A stretch of 64,000 nucleotides of DNA from SH-MAG3 sp035461245 (GTDB lineage: Bacteria > Gemmatimonadota > Gemmatimonadetes > Longimicrobiales > RSA9), in NCBI GenBank assembly GCA_035461245.1, contig DATHVP010000025.1, positions 82,534-146,533 of the forward strand, given 5' to 3'. A program made the position numbers and the translations under genes. Numbering within the stretch: the first letter of the stretch is position 1; the number at the start of each line of letters is the position of its first letter. The notes beneath the pieces are model-generated. The model saw nothing but the letters and a program-made list of their open reading frames with translations. It made no database searches and was not told the DNA's origin. Shown one piece after another: positions 31,986 through 39,844 of the stretch.

Positions 31986-33464
31986 CTAGGGCACCCGGAC
32001 GCGGTAGAAAACCTCGAAGGATGCGCCGTGGCCGGCCATGCTGCCGCTCATCTGGATCCTCCAGTGCGTGACGTTGGCGTCATAGCCCGCCGGCGCGCCG
32101 CCGCCGCCGGACACGGGGACATACGTCCACGTCACACCGCCGTCGCTGGAGAACTGCGGTGTGCCCAGCGCCAGCCCCGACGCCGACGCGCCCTGCACCA
32201 GCAGGAACGGAGCGCCGCCAAATGCGTCCAGTTCCAGGGCCACGCCGTCCAGCGCCGTCCGGACAAGTACGCCCTCCGCCGGCGCGTGCGCCGGGTTGGA
32301 AACGGCCACCGAGTAGAGCCGCACGTCGCCCGGCACGGCCGCCGCCACGTCCACGGTGTGCAGGATGTTCAGTTGCGGCGACGGCTGGAGTGTGAACGGG
32401 ACGGACGCCGCGTTGTTCGCCGGGTCCGAGTCGGTGCCCGTCCAGGTGGCAATGACGGCGGACGCGGACAGGCCGGCCGGTTCCGGGACAGCCGTGCCGC
32501 GCACCGTGATCTGCAGCTGCCGCTGCGCCTCCGCCGCCAGCAGCGGCAGCGTCCAGCGGTCGGGGCGGCCATCGCCGTTCGTGTCGGCGAACGCGGTGCC
32601 CGCAGGCGCGCTGTGAGTGACGTACGTCACCTGCGACGGCAGCGCGACGTCCACCCCGACACCGGTGAAATCATCGAAGTAGATGTTCCTCAGTGTGACG
32701 GTCAGCGTCATGTCCTGGCCGTGGCCCACGTGGGCGGTGCCGGCAACCACTTCAACGCCCATGTCCGGCGGGAAGAGCGAGCCGCCCGTCGGGCCGCCCA
32801 TGTTGTCCTCCACGTGGCCCGGCAGGTTGAAGCCGCGGGATGACGAGATATGGAACCCCACGTTTTGCGGCCCCGCCATGCCCAGGTCGCTCCAGGCAAG
32901 ACGCGCTTCCATCTCCAAACCGGTGACAGAGCCGCCTGTAACGTTGGAGTAGAGCGTGGCGCAGCCCGTGGCTGAACCGGGCATCGTAAACCCATCGCCA
33001 CGGATGGGATCGCCGCCCGCGGCGACCTGCACATACGTGCACAGCGAGGCCGTCGTGCGCCGGTTGCTACCCTGCCAGTCCACGGCAAAGACACGCTCCC
33101 CGGTGGACATGCGACCGTCGTTATTGTCGTCCAGGTAGAACAGCCACGTCGTCGTGTTGCTGGAGCTGGCATAGCGCTCAACGTAGAAGTACAGGTACGC
33201 CGCGTCCCACGTGTAGGAGAAGAATTTCAGGTCCCGGCCGGCGCTCTGGCCCGGGTCGTTCTCGCACGCCTGACCGGCCTGGCAATCCGTGCTGAACTGG
33301 CCGGGGTTGGTCAGGATGGACGGCGCTGCCGTCCAGTCGGACATGTGGCCATCCACCGTGATGGTCCGATCAATCCGCGCCTGCGCCGCTGCCGGCGCCC
33401 TGATGGCGACGAGCGCAAGCAGCGCCATCGCCGCAGCCACGACTGCCTGTCGGAGCCACGTCAT
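31986..33464 (-). CDS. Secreted DUF11-type surface protein with DOMON/CBM9-like N-terminal domain
   Basis: A 492-residue exported protein (signal MTWLRQAVVAAAMALLALVAIRAPAAAQ). Residues about 30-230 form a beta-rich domain starting RIDRTITVDGHMSDWTAAP and containing DDNNDGRMSTGE, a Ca-binding-like loop; this resembles CBM9/DOMON-type domains that follow the pattern VDGxxxDW. Two DUF11-like modules follow, with DMTLTVTLRNIYFDDFTGVGVDVALP and YSVAVSNPAHAPAEGVLVRT. The C-terminus (VTHWRIQMSGSMAGHGASF) resembles that of the 175-residue protein at 39092. Its ATG overlaps the stop of the giant protein gene upstream as ATGA, so the two are translationally coupled. Confidence 0.75.
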   Translation of the reverse strand: MTWLRQAVVAAAMALLALVAIRAPAAAQARIDRTITVDGHMSDWTAAPSILTNPGQFSTDCQAGQACENDPGQSAGRDLKFFSYTWDAAYLYFYVERYASSSNTTTWLFYLDDNNDGRMSTGERVFAVDWQGSNRRTTASLCTYVQVAAGGDPIRGDGFTMPGSATGCATLYSNVTGGSVTGLEMEARLAWSDLGMAGPQNVGFHISSSRGFNLPGHVEDNMGGPTGGSLFPPDMGVEVVAGTAHVGHGQDMTLTVTLRNIYFDDFTGVGVDVALPSQVTYVTHSAPAGTAFADTNGDGRPDRWTLPLLAAEAQRQLQITVRGTAVPEPAGLSASAVIATWTGTDSDPANNAASVPFTLQPSPQLNILHTVDVAAAVPGDVRLYSVAVSNPAHAPAEGVLVRTALDGVALELDAFGGAPFLLVQGASASGLALGTPQFSSDGGVTWTYVPVSGGGGAPAGYDANVTHWRIQMSGSMAGHGASFEVFYRVRVP

Positions 33465-36400
33465 CGGCCACCTCCCATCCGCGCACGCCAGTTCTCAGCC
33501 ATGTTCCGACCCGTCTGCTCCGTCACGCTCATGCCCAGGCTCAGGTACCAGCCGCCCCGGCCATCCGGTGCGAAGTCCCGGTCACTCAGGTCGCCGAAGC
33601 GGTACCCCGTCTCCAGCTCCAGCCCCGGCAGCAGCCGGAAGCCCAGCGCCGGCGACAGGTCCCACTGCGCCAGTTCCGACCGTGTCTCCCCCAGCACGCG
33701 GAACCCGAGGCGGGCGTCCAGCCGGTCCATCAGCGGCTGGCGCACCCGCGCTCCCACGTAGTGGTTATGGCTGCGCAGCACCCAGCCGTTGGCGGCCTCG
33801 CCGGTCAGCTCCGAGAAGCGGATGGCGTAGCGGCCGCCCAGCTCAGTGCCGTACTCCGTCACCCAGATGCCTTCGGCGGCGGCGATGATGCGCGCGTCCA
33901 CACCGTTCAGTACAGCGCCCCCGGCGCGCATGGGGTTCTCGTCCCGACGGCGCTCCAGCTTGAACAGGCCGTTCCAGTCGCTCCGGTTTGCCGGCCGGTA
34001 CGCCAGCGCTGCCATGCTGTGGCTGGCCCGCACGGCGGCCACGCCCGTGTCCAGCAGCCGCCGGTCCTCGCGGGCATCCTGCCGCAGCAGCAGCGCCCAC
34101 GACCGGTCCAGCACGGCCTCCGCCGTGCCCACCACACGGTAGCCCCGTCCGGTACTCTCACGGTCGTGCAACTCCGCCCGCAGGCCCAGCATCACGTCCC
34201 GCTGCTCCGGGGCCCACGCCACGCCACCGGCCACCGTCCACCGGTCTTCCTCCAGCTCGGGGAACGGCAGCGTCCGCATCGGATCGGTCTCCGGCAGCCG
34301 GCTGATGCCTGCCCGCCGCTCCACCATCGCGTCCACGCCCCAGCCGCCGCCCAGGCTCAGCTTCTGGCCGAGACCCGCCAGCAGCGCACGCTGGACACCG
34401 ACAGCGCCGCCGGACTGCTCCATCTGCGTCCACGCCCGCGTGCCCCGGCCGAACTCCGTCCGGACGCCGGCACTGGTGACGCCCCACGTCGCCGAGTCCG
34501 TGCTGAACACATGGTGTCCCGCCTCCAGCCGCACGCCGTCCAGCACCCGGTACGCTGCGCCGGCGCCGATGCTCCGGGGCCGCGCCATCGTGCTGCCGCT
34601 CAGCGGTTCGCTGCCCTCCACCCAGATCGCCGTCCGTGCCGTCTCCCACGCGGCCCGGACCAGCGCTGACCGGAGCGACGACGTCACACCCGACCGCTCA
34701 CTGCTCTCCTCCTGCACCCCGCCCTCCAGCGTCATCCGGCTGGCGCCCTGGCGCCGCTCCGCGCCCAGCAGCGTCCGCGACCGGGCCGCGCCCCTCTGGC
34801 TGAACCACTGCTGGCTGTGCATCGCCTCCACGCGCCACGCGCTGTCCAGCCGGACGGCGCCCGCCAGCCGCACGTCCTCCGTGCCCGCCACCAGCCGCGG
34901 GTTCGCCGGGTTGTGGAAGCCACCGCCCGTACGGTTCCACTCAAGCCGCGCCGAGAGCCGGTCCGACGCGCCACCCAGCCAGCCGGCCGCCTGTATGGCC
35001 AGGCCTGCCGAGTCGCCAGCAGCACCGCGGGCCACTTCCACCCGCGCCCCTACCGGGCCCGCCGCCAGCCGCGCGTCCGCCGACACCAGCGAATGGCCGC
35101 CCAGCGTGCTGCGATCCTCGATGAACGCCGCGCCGGCAACCGCCGAATCCGCGGGCACGCCCAGCGCGCCGACCACATCCACCTGCGCCCGCACGCCACC
35201 CACGAACGACTCCTCGCCGAACAGCTGCTCCGCCAGTACCACCAGCATGAGCGGGTTGCCAGCGGCGTCCGCCGACGGCAGCGGCCGGCGCAGCAGGATG
35301 GCACCGCCGGCCGCGTCCATGTCATAGTCCACGAAGCGCTCCAGCTCGTGCCGCGCCAGCACCAGCGACGCGTTCAGCCGGTCCCGCGTCTCGATGGCGA
35401 CCCTGTCCGTGCCCAGGCGGACGGCGCCGCCGACATGGTACGGGCCGGAACTGCCGTTGCCGCGCATCTGGTGCTGCACCAGCTGCTGGCCCACCAGGCT
35501 GCCAAAGCCCAGCAGCTCCACGGCGCCGGCATGGAGCTGGCCGCTCACGCCGGGCAACGCCCGGTTGTAGGAACCAGGCGTGCCAGGCTCGCCGAAGCCG
35601 CGGGTATCCATGTCGCCCAGGAGCAGCCAGCTCCGGTCCCGCTCGATGCGGAGCGACACCGGCGTCGTCAGGCTGCGCAGCATGATGCGCTCGCTGTTGT
35701 CGCCAAGCGTGAGGTAGCGGCTCTCGTCCAGCGCGTCGTACGCGCCGCCGAAGCCGTCCTCGGGCCGGCGGTTCCGGGAGTCGTAGCTCACCGTCACGGC
35801 CGTTCGCTCGTCGAGGGCGCCCCGGGCCAGCAGCGCGCCGTAATTCCGGGAGGCGGCGCCGACACTAACCTCACCGTCGGCCAGCAGGATCAGCCCGCGC
35901 ACGTCCGGCAGCACGGCCAGCGGGAAGGTTCCCCGGACCTGGCCCGCCTGGAGCGTGAGGCGCGCAGCGCCCGTGGAGTCCGCGCGCACCGGCACCAGGG
36001 CGACACCATTGGCGTTCACTGGCACCTGGAGCCCGTAGCTGCCGCGGTTCGCATCCTCCGCCAGCACATCCAGCCCATCGGCGGTCACTGTCACATGCGG
36101 CCCCTGCGCCACCGCCACGCCCCATTCGTCCAGCACGCGAACGGCGATGAGCGACGTCGCCCCTGCCCTGACCTCGGCCGAATCCGCCCGCTCGAAGCGG
36201 TGCGGCGAGCCGGACACGTGCACGGAGATGGCGTGACGCTGCTCACCGGCGGCGCCCCGGACCACCGCCTCGATGGTGTTCGGACCCACCCGCAGCGGCA
36301 CACCGATGAAGTCCTCGACGCCGTCCGGCCGCAGCACCGACTCCCGGATGAGGGCGCCGCCCACGTAGAGCGCTACCGGCCGCGACGCCTCGCCTTCCAC

Positions 36401-37831
36401 GCGCACGTACACCCGATCGTTCGGCAGCATGGCACCGTTCGCCGGCGCCGCCACGCGGGGGCGCGGCACGAACAGGCCGCCGGCCACGGCGATGCCCTCA
36501 ACCGCCGCCTCGTCCGCCACGACACTAGTCGTGTCCCGGCGCAGCCCGAAGCCCACCGACGGTGTCGTCCAGCCGTCCACGCGGATGCTGGCCACATCGC
36601 CGGGCAGGTATCCCGCCGGCACGCTCAGCGGGTCCACCCGCAGCGTATACCGGCCCGGGCGCAGGTCCGGCAGGGAGAACCGGCCCTCGGCATCGGCGCG
36701 GACCATTTCGCCGCTGGACACCCACACGATGGCGTGGCCCAGCCCCCTCTCGCCGGGCTGCTGCCGGCCGTCGCCGCTGTCGTCCAGCCACACGCGGCCC
36801 AGGACCGCCCGCGTGGCCATGCGGCCGTCGCGCACCCGCACCGCCGTCCACGACGTGTCCGTCCGCGTACCGTCCGCCAGTTCCACCCAGGTCGCGTGCC
36901 GCAGCACGCTGCCCCATTCGGCGCCCGCCGTGGCAGCGTACCGGACCACCACGCTGTCGCCCGGCGCCAGGACCGGCAGCGCGAAGCGTGGCTCCCGCCC
37001 CGCCTCCATCATGAGTGCGCCATGCTCCGTGCCCGGCTGGGGATCCAGCCCCGTCGGGAAGCTGGCCCGCAATGTCGCGCCGGCCACCGCGCCAGCGCTC
37101 GTATTCCGTATGACAACCGTGAATCCCACCGGCCCGGCGACGCCTACCTCCGCCACCGAAGCCCGGCTCTCCAGCGCCACTGACGCCTCGGGCGCTGGCG
37201 GCTGCGGGTCCGTCACGGCCACGGCCACCGAGGTCGCCACGGCTTCGTCCATGCCGTCGCTGCGTGCCGTTGCACGCGTGGCGATGGCGCCGCTGGCCAC
37301 GGACTGGACCTCCACGCTCATCTCGATGACCCGCGTCTCGCCAAGGGCGAGTTCCGCGATCCGCCACCTGGGCGAATTGGCGGCCGGCCGCGCTGACATG
37401 GCCCCGCTGCTGACGCCGGTCAGGGGGGTGTCTGATCCAATGAAGTTCAGTTCCTGCGGCAGTTCATGAGTTACCACGACATTCCGCAGCAGCATCTCAG
37501 CCGAGCGGTTGCCCACCGTGATGCGGTACGTCAGCGTGTCGCCCGCACGCAGCGGCCCGCTCACCACTGCTTCCAGTTCCAGGGCGAGGTCCCGGGGAAG
37601 GACCCGCATCTGGACCGGCATGGTTGCCCGGGCCGTGTCCATCCACTCCCGGCCCGTACTGTCAAGGAACCGGATCACTGCCCGGTTCTCCACCTGGACG
37701 ACGCCGCCCGACTGGGCCGCCACCGGCGACACTGCCGCCAGCAGCACGACGAGCGGGCCCGCGGCGCGGCCGACGGCACGCAGAAACGTCCTGCCTGCCG
37801 AAAGCCGTTCCGTGAACCCGCTCGTGCGCAT
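33461..37831 (-). CDS. Giant DUF11 / SdrD-B-like / Ig-like protein with C-terminal outer-membrane beta-barrel
   Basis: A 1456-residue exported protein. After a signal peptide (to about 40) come a conserved N-terminal segment (VENRAVIRFLDSTGREW), two DUF11-type modules (about 80-205 and 215-335, with TYRITVGNRSAEMLLRNVVV and GFTVVIRNTSAG), an SdrD-B/CNA-B-like domain (345-430, LGRVWLDDSGDGRQQPGERG), an Ig-like domain (455-545), a Big-1-like domain (550-645, VLDEWGVAVAQGPHVTVT) and some 800 residues of short amphipathic strands consistent with a very large outer-membrane barrel. This places surface adhesin-like domains and a barrel in one chain. I use the ATG at 37831; a GTG one codon earlier is possible. 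Function is unknown; surface assembly or adhesion is an inference. Confidence 0.78.
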   Translation of the reverse strand: MRTSGFTERLSAGRTFLRAVGRAAGPLVVLLAAVSPVAAQSGGVVQVENRAVIRFLDSTGREWMDTARATMPVQMRVLPRDLALELEAVVSGPLRAGDTLTYRITVGNRSAEMLLRNVVVTHELPQELNFIGSDTPLTGVSSGAMSARPAANSPRWRIAELALGETRVIEMSVEVQSVASGAIATRATARSDGMDEAVATSVAVAVTDPQPPAPEASVALESRASVAEVGVAGPVGFTVVIRNTSAGAVAGATLRASFPTGLDPQPGTEHGALMMEAGREPRFALPVLAPGDSVVVRYAATAGAEWGSVLRHATWVELADGTRTDTSWTAVRVRDGRMATRAVLGRVWLDDSGDGRQQPGERGLGHAIVWVSSGEMVRADAEGRFSLPDLRPGRYTLRVDPLSVPAGYLPGDVASIRVDGWTTPSVGFGLRRDTTSVVADEAAVEGIAVAGGLFVPRPRVAAPANGAMLPNDRVYVRVEGEASRPVALYVGGALIRESVLRPDGVEDFIGVPLRVGPNTIEAVVRGAAGEQRHAISVHVSGSPHRFERADSAEVRAGATSLIAVRVLDEWGVAVAQGPHVTVTADGLDVLAEDANRGSYGLQVPVNANGVALVPVRADSTGAARLTLQAGQVRGTFPLAVLPDVRGLILLADGEVSVGAASRNYGALLARGALDERTAVTVSYDSRNRRPEDGFGGAYDALDESRYLTLGDNSERIMLRSLTTPVSLRIERDRSWLLLGDMDTRGFGEPGTPGSYNRALPGVSGQLHAGAVELLGFGSLVGQQLVQHQMRGNGSSGPYHVGGAVRLGTDRVAIETRDRLNASLVLARHELERFVDYDMDAAGGAILLRRPLPSADAAGNPLMLVVLAEQLFGEESFVGGVRAQVDVVGALGVPADSAVAGAAFIEDRSTLGGHSLVSADARLAAGPVGARVEVARGAAGDSAGLAIQAAGWLGGASDRLSARLEWNRTGGGFHNPANPRLVAGTEDVRLAGAVRLDSAWRVEAMHSQQWFSQRGAARSRTLLGAERRQGASRMTLEGGVQEESSERSGVTSSLRSALVRAAWETARTAIWVEGSEPLSGSTMARPRSIGAGAAYRVLDGVRLEAGHHVFSTDSATWGVTSAGVRTEFGRGTRAWTQMEQSGGAVGVQRALLAGLGQKLSLGGGWGVDAMVERRAGISRLPETDPMRTLPFPELEEDRWTVAGGVAWAPEQRDVMLGLRAELHDRESTGRGYRVVGTAEAVLDRSWALLLRQDAREDRRLLDTGVAAVRASHSMAALAYRPANRSDWNGLFKLERRRDENPMRAGGAVLNGVDARIIAAAEGIWVTEYGTELGGRYAIRFSELTGEAANGWVLRSHNHYVGARVRQPLMDRLDARLGFRVLGETRSELAQWDLSPALGFRLLPGLELETGYRFGDLSDRDFAPDGRGGWYLSLGMSVTEQTGRNMAENWRARMGGGR

Positions 37832-37861
37832 CACCCTGTGGTCCTTGTCCGCTCGCGCGCT

Positions 37862-39019
37862 CTAGCGGACGCGTGCGATGATCTCGATGGTCAGCGAAGC
37901 ACCCGCCGCCAGCGTCGCTACCGTTGCCGTCACCGTCTGCCCACCCGTGGCCGAATCCCAGCCCGTAGCGGTGTGGCTCACGTACTCCAGTTCCGCCGGC
38001 AGGTCATCCGTCACCACCACATCCACTGCTGCGCTGCCGCCCGTGTTCTCCACCGTGATGACGTAGCGGACCTCCTCGCCGGGCAGCACGTTGCCGGCGA
38101 TTACCGAACCGTCAGGACGCGTTACGTCCTTCGCGATGCTGATGGCCGGCCGCGCCAGTGTGGCCGTATGGGTCGCTGCGTCCGTCACCGAGGCGTCGCT
38201 GGCGTTGACGGCCGTCAGCGTGATGCTGCCGGTACCGCTTGCCACGTTCGCGACGCTGTAGGTCACCGTGTAGTCCACGGATGCGCCCGCGGCGAGGATG
38301 ACGCTGGCGGGCATGCCGCCGTCGTCGGTTATGCTCACCTCGCCTGACGCCGACTGGGTCAGGTTGAAGGTGTAGGAGGCGCCACCGGTGTTCTCGACGG
38401 TGAAGGTCACCTGGTACGTGCCCGGCACCACGTCGCGGGTGGCGGGGTCCGCCGTTACCGACACGCCCGCCGTCGGCACCTCGATGGTCACCGCCGCAGG
38501 CGTGTGGCTGACGTCGCCGTCGCGACCGGACGTGGCCGTGAACGTGAGCGCCTGGTCATCGCCGCCGGTTCCGCCGTTCACCGAGTAGTTGACGGTGACG
38601 GTCAGGTCATCGCCCATGTCCACGTTCATGGCAGCCAGCGCTGCGTTCAGTTCGGCGAGATCCGCGTACGTTGCGGCGCCGACGGTGAAGCCGGTGACCG
38701 TGAGACCGGCGCTCGTCGTCAGCCCCACCACGAACTGGTCTGTCCCGTTGCCGGCATTCGTGATGGTGTAGGCCGCGGTGCCGGTGGCGCCGGGCAGTGT
38801 CGTCAGCCCGGACGGCGGCGCTACCGTGACGCCGGCCTGGAAGCCGACGGTCACGGTGGCGCTGGCCGTCTGCTCAGCGTACGTGTTGCCGTTGGCGTCG
38901 GTGAACGTCACCCGCGCCGTGTTGGTGATGACCGTGCCTTCCGGCGTCGGTGTCTGGGCCGCCAGCGGCGCTGCCACCATCAGCAGCACGGGCAGCCAGA
39001 GCAGGATCTGTTTCCTCAT
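37862..39019 (-). CDS. Secreted DUF11-type repeat protein
   Basis: A 385-residue exported protein (signal MRKQILLWLPVLLMVAAPLAAQ). It opens with VITNTARVTFTDANGNTY, matching the start of the giant protein, then has three or four beta-sandwich modules rich in Thr, Val, Ala and Gly. The last (about 285-385) is a clear DUF11 repeat: VRYVITVENTGGSAAVDVVVTDDLP then LEYVSHTA. There are no cysteines, no LPXTG and no barrel, so it is probably a soluble or polymerising surface subunit. GGAGAG lies 6 nt before the ATG at 39019; a GTG four codons earlier overlaps this signal. The next gene begins 30 bp downstream. Confidence 0.78.
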   Translation of the reverse strand: MRKQILLWLPVLLMVAAPLAAQTPTPEGTVITNTARVTFTDANGNTYAEQTASATVTVGFQAGVTVAPPSGLTTLPGATGTAAYTITNAGNGTDQFVVGLTTSAGLTVTGFTVGAATYADLAELNAALAAMNVDMGDDLTVTVNYSVNGGTGGDDQALTFTATSGRDGDVSHTPAAVTIEVPTAGVSVTADPATRDVVPGTYQVTFTVENTGGASYTFNLTQSASGEVSITDDGGMPASVILAAGASVDYTVTYSVANVASGTGSITLTAVNASDASVTDAATHTATLARPAISIAKDVTRPDGSVIAGNVLPGEEVRYVITVENTGGSAAVDVVVTDDLPAELEYVSHTATGWDSATGGQTVTATVATLAAGASLTIEIIARVR

Positions 39020-39091
39020 TGTTCTCTCCACAGGGCAAGTGGTCCGAATGCACGAAAGGGGACGGCACCCGCCGCCCCGCTACTTCACCTG

Positions 39092-39619
39092 CTACTGCCG
39101 TACTGCACCGGGCGGCGCCGGCCGCGCGCCCACCAGGACGTCATACCGCGCCGTGACGCGACTGCCCGGCGCAACGCCGTCGGTGATGACCCAGCGGACA
39201 TGCGTGTACGTCGCCGGGTCGGCCGGCAGCGCCACTGTGCGGCCGCCATCCGTTACCTCCACCATCGGCTGCGGTGAGTACGACACGCCGCCATCCACCG
39301 AGTACTCGATCCGCGCGGTCACATCCGACTGCGCGCTGCCCCCGATGAAGACCAGCCCCCCGGGCAGCGGGTTGTCGATGGCCACGTTCCGGACCTCCGC
39401 GTCCTGCGTATTCGTGAAGTCCAGGTGGAAGCGGAGCGTGTCGCCCGGCAGCGTGGCCGCCGCGGAAGACCGCGCGCTGTCCTTCGCCAGCGTCAAATTC
39501 TCCTGCCGCAGCACCAGCGCTTCATCCCCGCCGGACGCCTGCGCCCGCGCCGCCCTGGCCGGGCCCAGCACCGCCATCGCCGCTGCCAGCACCGTCACCA
39601 GCTTCATGGTCCTTTTCAT
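39092..39619 (-). CDS. Small secreted DUF11-like protein, first gene of the cluster
   Basis: A 175-residue exported protein (signal MKRTMKLVTVLAAAMAVLGPARAARAQ). The mature part is one DUF11-like module: LRFHLDFTNTQDAEVRNVAIDNPLPGGLVFIG followed by RIEYSVDGGVSYSP and THVRWVITDGVAPGSRV. A Shine-Dalgarno GGGAGG lies 5 nt before the ATG. It is 72 bp upstream of the 385-residue DUF11 gene and is the first of six same-strand genes. A single-module protein at the head of a multi-module cluster would suit a tip or capping subunit, but that is speculation. Confidence 0.75.
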   Translation of the reverse strand: MKRTMKLVTVLAAAMAVLGPARAARAQASGGDEALVLRQENLTLAKDSARSSAAATLPGDTLRFHLDFTNTQDAEVRNVAIDNPLPGGLVFIGGSAQSDVTARIEYSVDGGVSYSPQPMVEVTDGGRTVALPADPATYTHVRWVITDGVAPGSRVTARYDVLVGARPAPPGAVRQ

Positions 39620-39844
39620 TTCGCCTCCCGTGTCCGATCGTGCGGCGGACGCCCGCTATTGCGCCCGCCGGATGGCCAGCAGCCCGGTCGCACCGTCGTC
39701 GGCGATCTCAGCTGTGGTCGGTCACTGGGAATATTGCCGTAAATGGTTGCGGCGTAAACGTTTGTGAAGGAAGTGTAACGATCGGAAAATGTTGCGGGAC
39801 AAGGGATATTTTGTACTCGCAATCAAATGTGGGGGACCGGAAAA
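39620..39844. promoter_or_regulatory. AT-rich divergent promoter region
   Basis: The stretch from about 39717 to 39850 is far richer in A and T than anything nearby and lies between the divergent DUF11 cluster and the barrel gene. It contains the palindrome AAACGTTT (39746-39753) and several TATTTT/AATATT hexamers. Both transcription units almost certainly start here, but I cannot fix individual -35/-10 pairs. Confidence 0.55.
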
